In this document: positions 27,831-38,399 of the stretch, piece by piece
How positions within the stretch are numbered: the stretch's first letter is position 1
How the letters are laid out: each line of letters begins with the position of its first letter
Source of the DNA: Alphaproteobacteria bacterium
GTDB lineage: Bacteria; Pseudomonadota; Alphaproteobacteria; JAEULC01
Direction of reading: 5' to 3'
Assembly (NCBI GenBank): GCA_020846275.1
Contig: JADLEG010000055.1
Coordinates: 1-39,444, forward strand
Length of the DNA: 39,444 nucleotides
Translations under genes and position numbers: made by a program
The notes under the pieces: model-generated
Database searches by the model: none
Told to the model about the DNA's origin: nothing
Seen by the model: the letters and a program-made list of their open reading frames with translations, nothing else

Positions 27831-27930
27831 CCTTCGAGACGGCGCTTCGCGCCTCCTCAGGGTGAGGAATGTATAACGCCATACCGGATTTCCTCATCCT
27901 GAGGAGGCCCCGCAGGGGCCGTCTCGAAGG
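27831..27930. repeat. Cruciform-type interspersed palindromic repeat
   Basis: A 100-nt imperfect palindrome. Outer arms CCTTCGAGACGG (27831-27842) and CCGTCTCGAAGG (27919-27930) are perfect complements. Inner arms CCTCCTCAGGGTGAGGAA and TTCCTCATCCTGAGGAGG (27890-27907) differ at one base. Small side hairpins lie between the arms. This layout and wording are typical of dispersed alphaproteobacterial palindromic elements. It lies upstream of the dienelactone hydrolase gene and downstream of ogt, just outside both. Confidence 0.85.
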
Positions 27931-27943
27931 ACGAGGAAATCCG

Positions 27944-28443
27944 TCAGGCGGAACCCCCGAACAGCGCGAGCTGCGCCGGGTCCTCGCGCGGCGGGCGCCA
28001 GCCTTCGTGGACGAGCAGCCACGACTTGGTCTTGACGCCCTTGCCGCCGGAATAGCCGACCATGCGGCCGCCGGCGCCGATCACGCGGTGGCAGGGAATG
28101 ACGATGGCGATCGGGTTCGAGCCGCAGGCGATGCCGACGGCGCGCGCCACGCCGCCGGTCTCCGCGGCAAGCGCGCCGTAGGAGCGCGCCTCGCCATAGG
28201 GGATGCGCAGCATCGCGTCCCACACCGCGCGGTGAAACGCCGAACCCTGCGGCAAGAGCGGAAGGTCGAACGCGCGCAAGCGCCGCGCGAAATAGGCATC
28301 GAGCTGGCGGCCGGCTTCGACCAGCAGGGGATCGTCGCGCCGCTCTTCGGCAGCGACGGCGCCGAAACCGAGGCCGACGATATGCCCGTCCTCGGCCGCG
28401 ACGGTCAGCAGCCCGAGCGGCGAACCGATGTGGCGGCGGGCCC

Positions 28444-28447
<4 letters not shown>
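27944..28447 (-). CDS. ogt: Methylated-DNA--[protein]-cysteine S-methyltransferase (Ogt)
   Basis: A 167-residue suicide repair protein that removes methyl groups from O6-methylguanine. The acceptor Cys119 lies in IVIPCHRV, and IPYGEARSYGALA is the helix-turn-helix and arginine-finger region. There is no Ada regulatory domain. It overlaps the DUF255 gene by ATGA (28444-28447), so the two are coupled. Its stop lies 14 nt from the end of the palindromic repeat. Confidence 0.96.
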
Positions 28448-30477
<2,030 letters not shown>

Positions 30478-30514
30478 GCATGCCCCTGGTGTGGAGAGAA
30501 GCGAGAACGCGCCG

Positions 30515-30542
30515 TTGCGGCGCGGGGTTGCCGACGTATAGT
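30515..30542 (+). promoter_or_regulatory. Predicted promoter of the 2Fe-2S protein gene
   Basis: TTGCGG (30515-30520) and TATAGT (30537-30542) are separated by 16 nt in the divergent interval before the ferredoxin gene. The -10 is a 5/6 match. Confidence 0.4.
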
Positions 30543-30629
30543 GTTATCGGTGCGACCGGTACTCAACCATGAATTCACTGTGGTCATCGGACGCGCGATC
30601 CGCGTTTTCCGACGAGAGGTTCATTGCCC

Positions 30630-31010
30630 GTGGATAGTCTGAGCGACCGCCCGCCCAAGCCCGTGTCCGATCCGGCGCTGTTCTACAGCCGCCATGTCTT
30701 CTGCTGCACGAACGAGCGTCCGGCCGGCCATCCCAGGGGATGCTGCAAGCTGAAGGACGCCGAGAAGCTGCGCAACTACCTGAAGGTGCGCGCCAAGGAA
30801 GCGGGGCTCGGCGACGTGCGCATTAATGCCGCCGGCTGCCTGGACCGCTGCGAGCTGGGGCCGACGATGGTGATCTATCCTGAGGGCGTCTGGTACAGCT
30901 ACCGCTCCCAGGCCGACCTCGACGAAATCCTCGAGACGCATCTCCTCAACGGCGGGCGCGTCGAGCGCCTGATGCTCACCCCCGACCAGAAGCCGCCCGG
31001 GAAGGGCTGA
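30630..31010 (+). CDS. Thioredoxin-like [2Fe-2S] ferredoxin
   Basis: About 126 residues. Cysteines in HVFCCTN, PRGCCKL and AAGCLDRCELGP give the C-x12-C...C-x3-C arrangement of the thioredoxin-fold 2Fe-2S family, followed by MVIYPEGVWYSYRS. It is a small cytoplasmic electron carrier with unknown partners. GTG 30630 is chosen because AGAGG lies 10 nt upstream; TTG 30624 is two codons earlier but only 4 nt from it. No ATG start is available. Confidence 0.88.
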   Translation: MDSLSDRPPKPVSDPALFYSRHVFCCTNERPAGHPRGCCKLKDAEKLRNYLKVRAKEAGLGDVRINAAGCLDRCELGPTMVIYPEGVWYSYRSQADLDEILETHLLNGGRVERLMLTPDQKPPGKG

Positions 31011-31129
31011 GGCATCGCGAAACGCCGGCATTCGGCTGCGCGGCGGCTGCTCGGGAGACGAGGAAATCCTGTCGCCGGTCAGGCGAACGGCCGACACGCA
31101 AGCGCGGACTGTGCTTTAGTGCGCCCGCA

Positions 31130-32461
31130 ATGGACGACACGATCTTTGCCCTTTCCAGCGGGCGCGGCCGCGCCGGCGTGGCGGTGCTGCGCGTGTCGGG
31201 ACCGGCGGCGCCCGACGCGCTGCGCCGCCTGACCAAACCGGAACTGCCGCCACCCCGCCACGCGGCGCTGCGGGTGCTGCGCGATCCCCTCACGGGCGAA
31301 ACCCTCGACCAGGCGCTGGTGCTGCTGTTCCCGGCGCCGCGCAGCGAGACCGGCGAGGACATGGTCGAGCTGCATCTCCACGGCGGGCCGGCGGTGATCG
31401 AGGGCGTGTCCGAGGCGCTGGCGCAAATTCCCGGCCTGCGCCCGGCCGAGCCCGGCGAGTTCACGCGCCGCGCCTTCCTGAACGGCAAGCTCGACCTGAC
31501 GGCCGTGGAGGGCCTGGCCGACCTGGTGGCGGCGGAGACCGCCGCCCAGCGCCGCCAGGCCCTGGCGCAGATGGACGGCGCCCTGGCGCGGCTCTACGAG
31601 GATTGGCGCGGGCGGCTGATCAAGGCCCTGGCCCTGGTCGAGGCGGGCATCGATTTCGCCGACGAGGAGGTGCCCGAGGACGTCGTTGCCGCCGGCCGCG
31701 CCGCGGCGGCGGCGCTGGAGGCGGAAATCCGCGTCCACCTCGCCGACCGGCACCGGGGCGAACGGCTGCGGGACGGCGTGTCGGTCGCGATCCTGGGCCC
31801 GCCAAATGCCGGAAAATCAACCTTTCTCAATATGTTAGCGAGGCGCGATGCGGCCATCGTGTCGCCCGAGGCCGGGACAACGCGCGATGTCATCGACATC
31901 GATATCGATCTCGACGGATACCCCCTGCGGATCGCCGACACGGCCGGGTTGCGCGCGACATCGGATTCGATCGAGGCGGAGGGCGTGCGCCGGGCCAATC
32001 GGCGGGCGGAAAGCGCTGATCTGGTGGTGGTCGTGCTCGACGCTACGACCTGGCCCCAGGTCGACTCTGCGGTCCGCCAAGCCTGTGCCGGCAACGCCCT
32101 GGTGCTGCTGAACAAGATCGATCTGCGCGCGCCATCCGGGCCGCTCGCGGTCGATGGCCGGCCGGTCCAGCCCTTGTCGCTGGTCACGGGCGAAGGGTTC
32201 CCGGCGGCCCGCCAGGCCTTGGCCGGCCGCGTGCGAGACCTGACCGATACCGGCGGGGCTCCGGTTCTGACCCGCGCGCGCCACCGGGCGGCGCTGGTTT
32301 CCGCCGTGGAGGCTCTGGGGAGAGCCAATTCGGCAAGAGCGGCCGAGCTGGTCGCGGAAGACCTGCGGCTCGCCGCCCGCGCCTTGGGCCGGATTACGGG
32401 TCGGATCGATGTCGAGGACGTACTGGACGTGATTTTCCGCGAATTCTGCATCGGAAAATAG
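31130..32461 (+). CDS. mnmE: tRNA uridine-5-carboxymethylaminomethyl GTPase MnmE
   Basis: A 443-residue GTPase. With MnmG it modifies the wobble uridine of tRNAs. The N-terminal folate-binding domain covers about residues 1-115; the GTPase inserted in the helical domain has G1 GPPNAGKS (223-230), DTAG, and NKID. The C-terminus ends in CIGK, which carries the catalytic-type cysteine of the family. It precedes mnmG by 115 nt, in which a parS site lies. Confidence 0.97.
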   Translation: MDDTIFALSSGRGRAGVAVLRVSGPAAPDALRRLTKPELPPPRHAALRVLRDPLTGETLDQALVLLFPAPRSETGEDMVELHLHGGPAVIEGVSEALAQIPGLRPAEPGEFTRRAFLNGKLDLTAVEGLADLVAAETAAQRRQALAQMDGALARLYEDWRGRLIKALALVEAGIDFADEEVPEDVVAAGRAAAAALEAEIRVHLADRHRGERLRDGVSVAILGPPNAGKSTFLNMLARRDAAIVSPEAGTTRDVIDIDIDLDGYPLRIADTAGLRATSDSIEAEGVRRANRRAESADLVVVVLDATTWPQVDSAVRQACAGNALVLLNKIDLRAPSGPLAVDGRPVQPLSLVTGEGFPAARQALAGRVRDLTDTGGAPVLTRARHRAALVSAVEALGRANSARAAELVAEDLRLAARALGRITGRIDVEDVLDVIFREFCIGK

Positions 32462-32491
32462 CCAGTTTAGTAAAACGTTCGCCGTACGCCT

Positions 32492-32503
32492 ACTATATAT
32501 AGT
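32492..32503. repeat. Perfect AT palindrome beside parS
   Basis: ACTATATATAGT is a perfect 12-bp palindrome, 6 nt from the parS site, in an otherwise GC-rich region. It is a possible protein-binding site or an easily melted element. Confidence 0.6.
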
Positions 32504-32509
32504 GTGTAC

Positions 32510-32525
32510 TGTTTCACGTGAAACA
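32510..32525. promoter_or_regulatory. parS centromere site 1
   Basis: TGTTTCACGTGAAACA is a perfect 16-bp palindrome and the consensus chromosomal parS. ParB, encoded 3.4 kb away, would nucleate here. It lies between mnmE and mnmG, 17 nt upstream of the mnmG -35. Confidence 0.96.
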
Positions 32526-32541
32526 CTGGCGGGAGGTGGCT

Positions 32542-32570
32542 TTGACAGCACATCCCGCGCATCCTAAATT
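32542..32570 (+). promoter_or_regulatory. Predicted mnmG promoter, probably leaderless
   Basis: TTGACA (32542-32547), a 17-nt spacer and TAAATT (32565-32570). The mnmG ATG begins 6 nt after the -10, at the expected transcription start, and no Shine-Dalgarno sequence precedes it. Confidence 0.6.
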
Positions 32571-32576
32571 CGCCCA

Positions 32577-34421
32577 ATGGATCAATGGGATGTCATTGTG
32601 GTCGGGGGCGGCCACGCGGGTTGCGAGGCGGCTTCGGCCTCTGCCCGGGTCGGCGCCCGGACCCTTCTTCTGACCCATCGGATCGAGACGATCGGGGAAA
32701 TGTCCTGCAACCCCGCCATCGGCGGTCTTGGAAAAGGCCATCTGGTCCGGGAAATCGACGCCCTGGATGGCGTCATGGGCCGGGCGATCGACCGGGCCGG
32801 CATTCAGTTCCGGGTGCTGAACCGGAGCAAGGGTCCGGCCGTCCGGGGCCCGCGCGCTCAGGCCGACCGGAAGCTTTACCGTCAGGCCATGCAGGCGATC
32901 CTGGCCGACCAGCCCGGGCTAACCCTCCGCGCCGCCGCAGTGGACGATCTTCAGTTGGGCGAGGGCGGCCGCGTGACCGGGGTCGTCCTGGCGTCCGGCG
33001 AAATTGTCCGCGCGGGCGCCGTCGTTCTTACGACCGGGACCTTCCTGCGCGGAATGATCCATATCGGCGAAGAGAAGATCCCGGCCGGCCGGGTTGGCGA
33101 GGCGCCGTCGGTCGGCCTGGCAGAGACGTTGCGTCGCGCCGGTTTCCGCCTCGGCCGGCTCAAGACCGGCACTCCGCCGCGCCTGGATGGGCGGACGATC
33201 GACTGGCGCGGCCTTCAAGCCCAGCCCGGCGACGATCCGCCGCCGCCCTTCTCGTTCCTGACCGAGCGGATCGAGACGCCCCAGATCGACTGCGGCATCA
33301 CGGAAACCACGCCGGCGACCCATGCGATCATCCGGGCGAACCTGCACCGGGCGCCGATGTATTCCGGCCAGATCGAAGCCACGGGACCGCGCTACTGCCC
33401 GTCGATCGAGGACAAGGTGGTGCGGTTCGCGGATCGCGCGCGGCACCAGATCTTTCTGGAGCCGGAAGGGCTTGACGACCACACGGTCTATCCGAACGGG
33501 ATTTCGACCTCCCTGCCGCGGGACGTCCAGCAAGCCCTGGTGCCCACTATCCCTGGGCTGGAAAGCACTCGGATCGTCCGGCCGGGCTATGCCATCGAGT
33601 ATGATTTCGTCGACCCGCGCGAACTGACGAGCGGCCTCGAAACGAAGCGGATCAAGGGTTTGTATTTCGCGGGGCAGATCAACGGGACGACCGGCTATGA
33701 AGAGGCGGCCGGCCAGGGCATCGTCGCCGGCATCAATGCCGCCCGGGCCTGCGGCGGAGCGGCCCCGTTCCGGGTCGACCGAGCGACCGCCTATATCGGC
33801 GTGATGATCGACGACCTGGTCACGCTCGGGACGGCCGAGCCCTACCGGATGTTCACGTCCCGCGCGGAATACCGGCTTCTGCTGCGAGCCGACAATGCCG
33901 ACCAGCGCCTGACCGGACTGGGGATCGGGGCCGGCTGCGTCGGACCTTCCCGCCGCGCGGCGTTCGAGCGGAAGCTGGCGGCGTTGCTGGAGGCGCGGAA
34001 AATGCTGTCGGCGTTGAAGGCGACGCCGACCACGCTGCGAAATCATGACCTGCCCGCGGCGCGGGACGGAGCGGCACGAACCGCGGTCGAGCTTCTGTCC
34101 TATCCCGGCGTCGATCTTGCGCGCCTCGGACGGCTTTGGCCGGAGCTTGCGAACATTCCGACCGTGATCGCCGAGCAGCTCGAGATTGACGGCCAGTACG
34201 CCGGCTACCTGGAACGCCAGGAAGCGGACATCAAGGCCTTCCGCCGGGAGGAAGAGCTGGCAATTCCCACCTCGATCGATTTCGCGTCGATCGGCGGCTT
34301 GTCGGCCGAGGCGCGCACGAAGCTGGCGGCGACCCGCCCGGCGACGCTCGGCGCCGCGTCCCGGATTCCCGGTCTGACGCCCGCCGCCCTGGTCGCCCTG
34401 CTTCGGCATGTGCAGCGCTGA
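32577..34421 (+). CDS. mnmG: tRNA uridine-5-carboxymethylaminomethyl enzyme MnmG (GidA)
   Basis: A 614-residue FAD protein, partner of MnmE in wobble-uridine modification. The N-terminal dinucleotide fold is [37 protein letters not shown] is the family signature, followed by [12 protein letters not shown] and the late [17 protein letters not shown]. The C-terminal helical domain that binds MnmE is present. The gene overlaps rsmG by 14 nt, so rsmG is likely coupled. The leader appears to be absent. Confidence 0.97.
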   Translation: MDQWDVIVVGGGHAGCEAASASARVGARTLLLTHRIETIGEMSCNPAIGGLGKGHLVREIDALDGVMGRAIDRAGIQFRVLNRSKGPAVRGPRAQADRKLYRQAMQAILADQPGLTLRAAAVDDLQLGEGGRVTGVVLASGEIVRAGAVVLTTGTFLRGMIHIGEEKIPAGRVGEAPSVGLAETLRRAGFRLGRLKTGTPPRLDGRTIDWRGLQAQPGDDPPPPFSFLTERIETPQIDCGITETTPATHAIIRANLHRAPMYSGQIEATGPRYCPSIEDKVVRFADRARHQIFLEPEGLDDHTVYPNGISTSLPRDVQQALVPTIPGLESTRIVRPGYAIEYDFVDPRELTSGLETKRIKGLYFAGQINGTTGYEEAAGQGIVAGINAARACGGAAPFRVDRATAYIGVMIDDLVTLGTAEPYRMFTSRAEYRLLLRADNADQRLTGLGIGAGCVGPSRRAAFERKLAALLEARKMLSALKATPTTLRNHDLPAARDGAARTAVELLSYPGVDLARLGRLWPELANIPTVIAEQLEIDGQYAGYLERQEADIKAFRREEELAIPTSIDFASIGGLSAEARTKLAATRPATLGAASRIPGLTPAALVALLRHVQR

Positions 34422-35032
34422 TCCGGCGGAGCCCGGGCTGACGCCGGGGTTCGCGGCACGGCTCGATGTTTCACGTGAAACACTCGACCGCCTCGCGGCC
34501 TATGTCGAGCTGCTGAAGCGCTGGCAGGCGCGCATCAACCTGGTCGCCGCGTCGACCCTGGGCGATGTCTGGCGCCGGCATGTGCTGGATTCGGCGCAGC
34601 TTTATCGTTTCGTTGAGCCAAAGGCCGCGCGTCTTTACGACATCGGCAGCGGCGCCGGATTTCCCGGCCTGGTGCTGGCGATCATGGGTTTGAGCGACGT
34701 CCACCTGATCGAGTCCGACCGGCGCAAGGTTGAGTTCCTGCGCGAGGCGGCGCGAATCACCGCCACGAAGGTTACGCTGCATGGCAAGCGCGTCGAAACG
34801 ATGGCGCCGGCCGATGCCGATTTTGTCACAGCCCGGGGCTGTGCATCGTTGTCGGAACTGCTTGATCTCGCGAAGCCTATTCTAAAGCCCAGCGGGGTTT
34901 GCATTTTCCTAAAAGGCCGGACCGCGCATACGGAATTGACGGAAGCACGTAAACGCTGGACTATGCGCGTAAAGGAATTCGAAAGCCTAACCGACCCAAC
35001 GGCGGCGATTCTGCGTTTGGAGGAGCCACGCG

Positions 35033-35040
<8 letters not shown>
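34408..35040 (+). CDS. rsmG: 16S rRNA (guanine527-N7)-methyltransferase RsmG
   Basis: A 210-residue SAM-dependent methyltransferase (GidB). It methylates G527 of 16S rRNA; loss can give low-level streptomycin resistance. The SAM motif [15 protein letters not shown] covers about residues 78-91. [10 protein letters not shown] near residue 20 is encoded by the second parS palindrome. The gene overlaps mnmG upstream and parA downstream (8 nt), consistent with one operon. Confidence 0.96.
34467..34482. promoter_or_regulatory. parS centromere site 2, inside rsmG
   Basis: A second exact TGTTTCACGTGAAACA lies within the rsmG coding frame, where it spells the Val-Ser-Arg-Glu-Thr residues. It is 1957 nt from the first site. 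Confidence 0.96.
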
Positions 35041-35848
<808 letters not shown>

Positions 35849-35891
35849 TCCAGGCCTGCCGTTCGTTGGCCGCTGACAGGAGCAAGTTCGG

Positions 35892-36824
35892 ATGACCCAG
35901 GGGATGACCCCGCCGCGCCCGCCGGCGTCCGGCGACGACAAGCGTCGCCACGGCCTCGGGCGGGGGCTCGTCGCGCTTCTCGGCGAGGACGAGAACAAGG
36001 CCGGCGGCGAGCGCACCGTCGCCACGCGCGGCCTGCCGATCGAGCAGTTGAAGCCGGGCAAGTTCCAGCCGCGCCACCGCTTCGACGACGAGGCGTTCAA
36101 GTCGCTTGTCGAGTCGGTCAGGGAAAAGGGCATCCTGCAGCCCATCCTCGTGCGCCGCGACGCCGACAATCCGCATCTCTACGAGATCGTCGCCGGCGAG
36201 CGGCGCTGGCGCGCGGCGCAGCAGGCGCAGTTGCACGAAGTGCCGGTGGTCATCCGCGAGCTCGCGGACCGCGACGCGCTCGAGCTCGCGCTGGTCGAGA
36301 ACATCCAGCGCCAGGACCTGACGGCGATCGAGGAGGCCGAGGGCTATCGCCGGCTGATGGAGGAATTCGGGCACACCCAGGAAGGCCTGGGCCACGCCGT
36401 CGGCAAGAGCCGCAGCCACATCGCCAACATGCTGCGGCTGCTGGCGCTGCCGCAGCCCGTGAAGGACATGGTGCAGGACGGCAGCCTGAGCGCCGGCCAC
36501 GCCCGCGCGCTGATCGGCGCGACCCATGCCGAGATGCTCGCCCAGGACGTCGTGCGCAAGGGCCTCAATGTCCGCCAGACCGAAAAACTGGTCCGGGTCG
36601 CCAAGCCCCCGACGATGCGCGAGATCGCCCGCAGCAACGCCGAGTTGGCCAAGGACGTCGACACGCTGGCGATCGAACGCGAGCTGTCGAACCTGCTGGG
36701 CCTCAAGGTCATCATCAATTTCCGCAAGCAGGGCGGCGAGGTGGTGATCCACTACCAGACCCTCGACCAGCTCGACGACGTGCTGCGACGGATCAGCGGC
36801 CAGGCGGGGCCGAAGGGCGGGTGA
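35892..36824 (+). CDS. parB: Chromosome partitioning protein ParB
   Basis: A 310-residue CTPase/clamp that loads at parS and spreads. The N-terminal ParA-stimulating region has RHGLGRGLVALLGEDE; the ParB/Srx CTP-binding domain has the QPILVRRD, EIVAGERRWRAA and NIQRQDLTAIEEAEGY motifs; the helix-turn-helix is about GLGHAVGKSRSHIANMLRLLALP; the C-terminal dimerisation segment is present. Start ATG 35892 lies after AGGAG; a second ATG, four codons in, is an alternative. Confidence 0.98.
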   Translation: MTQGMTPPRPPASGDDKRRHGLGRGLVALLGEDENKAGGERTVATRGLPIEQLKPGKFQPRHRFDDEAFKSLVESVREKGILQPILVRRDADNPHLYEIVAGERRWRAAQQAQLHEVPVVIRELADRDALELALVENIQRQDLTAIEEAEGYRRLMEEFGHTQEGLGHAVGKSRSHIANMLRLLALPQPVKDMVQDGSLSAGHARALIGATHAEMLAQDVVRKGLNVRQTEKLVRVAKPPTMREIARSNAELAKDVDTLAIERELSNLLGLKVIINFRKQGGEVVIHYQTLDQLDDVLRRISGQAGPKGG

Positions 36825-36937
36825 GGATCGTTCCGGCAAGGGAATGGTCCCGACGATGCCCGTTGCGATCGCGAAACGAGCCGGGGGCCTGCTCGACAAA
36901 GCTTGGCCGGCGGCTCGCGGGCGTGGGAGTCTGAGCC

Positions 36938-37588
36938 ATGGCGCTGACGCTCTACTATCACCCGCTGTCGTCCTTCTGCATGAAAGCGCTGATCGCGCTC
37001 TACGAGAACGACACGGCGTTCACGCCGCATCTGGTCAACCTGATGGACCCGGCGGATAACGCGGCATTCAAGAAGATTTGGCCGATCGGCAAGTTCCCGG
37101 TGCTGCGCGACGACGCGCGCGGCGAGACGATTCCGGAATCGACGATCATCATCGAGTACCTGGACCGGCACTACCCCGGCCGCGCGAAGCTGGTGCCGGA
37201 CGACCCGGACCTGGTGCGCGCGGTGCGCTTGCAGGACCGGTTCTTCGACCTCCACGTCCACGTGCCGATGCAGAAGGTGGTCGGGGACCGCCTGCGCCCG
37301 GCCGGCAACAAGGATCCGTTGGGCGTCGACCAGGCAAGGGACCTGATCAAGACCGCCTGCGGCATGCTCGACCGCGACCTGGCGGGCAAGACCTGGGCCG
37401 TGGGCGACAATTTCACCATGGCGGACTGCTCGGCCGCGCCGGCGCTGTTCTACGCCGACATGACGGCGGTGCCGCTGGCCGGCGCCTACGACAACGTGGC
37501 GCGCTACCTCGCCCGCCTGAAGGCGCGCCCCAGCTACGCGCGCGTCCTCACAGAAGCCGAACCCTATTTCAAGATGGTCCCGAAGTGA
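36938..37588 (+). CDS. Glutathione S-transferase family protein
   Basis: A 216-residue GST. The N-terminal thioredoxin-like domain (about 1-80) begins LTLYYHPLSSFCMKALIALYEN, with the Ser-Ser-Phe-Cys active-site segment and the glutathione-binding IPESTIIIEYLDRHYP. The helical C-terminal domain has the N-capping WAVGDNFTMADCSAAP motif. Its GC-rich codon use resembles the core genes. It lies 113 nt after parB, in which no clear promoter or terminator is seen. The substrate is unknown. Confidence 0.93.
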   Translation: MALTLYYHPLSSFCMKALIALYENDTAFTPHLVNLMDPADNAAFKKIWPIGKFPVLRDDARGETIPESTIIIEYLDRHYPGRAKLVPDDPDLVRAVRLQDRFFDLHVHVPMQKVVGDRLRPAGNKDPLGVDQARDLIKTACGMLDRDLAGKTWAVGDNFTMADCSAAPALFYADMTAVPLAGAYDNVARYLARLKARPSYARVLTEAEPYFKMVPK

Positions 37589-38069
37589 GCTAGGCCCGGC
37601 GCCTCACCCTCCGCCGCAAGGCGGCCGAGCGCGCGGTCGGTGAGCGCCCGGTTGTCCGACAGTGCAGCGTCCCGCCGGTGCCAATTCGGGCGCACCCCGT
37701 ACCATCGTATCCCTGATCAAGGGAACAGCACGTGCACAATATCTGGTGGGTCAGTTAGGCTGTACCCACAGATTCTTGTTGCCCGGATCAAACACGAGCC
37801 GCATATTCGGGTCGGTCTGCTTGATAGAGACGGCCGCCCTGCCAAGGTTACGGCCGTCCCCGAAGAGGTGTGCAGGCTTGGTAGGCCCGGAGTTACCGGC
37901 CTCTTGGTTGCCAGCTATCAGACAACCACGCTTGTCAACTAAGACGGCCCTAAGTCGGGGGCCGTCCTTTTTTTGTACCGACGAATTGTGGCGTGATTCG
38001 ACTCGCACCGTCAAGAATTAAAGCGAATAATAAACCCCTTTTTAATTACGAAAATTCGCACTGGCGACA
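37589..38069. other. 481-nt intergenic stretch, hairpin-rich, no confident gene
   Basis: No reading frame here is convincing. On the plus strand it holds several perfect or near-perfect stems: GTGGGT/ACCCAC (37746-37769), GACGGCCG/CGGCCGTC (37829-37858), AGGCCCGG/CCGGCCT (about 37882-37902) and GACAA/TTGTC (about 37921-37936). A strong terminator ends the series. The last 70 nt (38000-38069) turn AT-rich. On the minus strand an 87-codon frame (37751-38014, TTG start) has reasonable codon use, so a small or decayed gene is an alternative reading. Confidence 0.5.
37943..37974 (+). terminator. Strong intrinsic terminator
   Basis: GACGGCCC, an 8-nt loop, GGGCCGTC, then CC and seven T residues. 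It is the clearest Rho-independent terminator in the window and acts on plus-strand transcription. Either the GST message or an unannotated RNA ends here. Confidence 0.85.
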
Positions 38070-38306
38070 ATGGCTGAGGATCCCTCCAAACGCGGCCCGG
38101 GACGTCCGCGGAAAGAACCCGGTGCGGATGTGGAGCTTGTTCTTCATATCCCAGCAGATCATCACGACTATTTGCGGCACCTGGTTTTCGGCAAGAGGCG
38201 GCTAGGAACAACTGTCAAGGAAGCGGCAGAGCATATCCTAGTACGTGAACTAAACCGGATGCTCGAATCGAAATATCACGAAATCGGTTTTCCAAAGTTG
38301 GAGTAG
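38070..38306 (+). CDS. Small AT-hook/ribbon-helix-helix-like DNA-binding protein
   Basis: A 78-residue protein of no family I can name. Residues 8-15, RGPGRPRK, are a classic AT-hook that would bind the minor groove of AT-rich DNA. Residues about 21-68 read like a ribbon-helix-helix: a short strand (VELVLHIP), then two helices (DHHDYLRHLVFGKRR and VKEAAEHILVRELNRML). The ATG at 38070 has only a weak GGCGA ribosome site and follows an AT-rich upstream. It may regulate itself and the membrane gene 93 nt downstream. Confidence 0.65.
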   Translation: MAEDPSKRGPGRPRKEPGADVELVLHIPADHHDYLRHLVFGKRRLGTTVKEAAEHILVRELNRMLESKYHEIGFPKLE

Positions 38307-38343
38307 CAGCCTATTTCTCCGACTTCTTCAACGCGAGTAATTA

Positions 38344-38360
38344 AGCGTCGGCTGGACGCT
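38344..38360 (+). promoter_or_regulatory. Hairpin between the two island genes
   Basis: AGCGTC-GGCTG-GACGCT is a perfect 6-bp stem with a 5-nt loop and no full T-tract, in the 93-nt gap. It could attenuate or process a shared transcript. TTGACT follows at 38366, but no good -10 is placed after it. Confidence 0.4.
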
Positions 38361-38399
38361 CGTTCTTGACTAGGCGGTTTGGCCAGAGAGGTGACAGCG

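Noticed and set aside
27843..27920. Possible CRISPR-like repeat at the palindrome
   Set aside because: Only one palindromic unit exists, with no regularly spaced direct repeats and no cas genes.
37640..37942. Plus-strand 100-codon frame downstream of GST
   Set aside because: No recognisable features, weak start, overlaps the hairpin-rich segment, and the translation looks random.
37986..38010. tRNA T-arm-like GATTCGACTC near the island
   Set aside because: The flanking bases do not form the 5-bp T stem, and no acceptor or anticodon arms are present, so it is not a tRNA or tRNA-derived attachment site.
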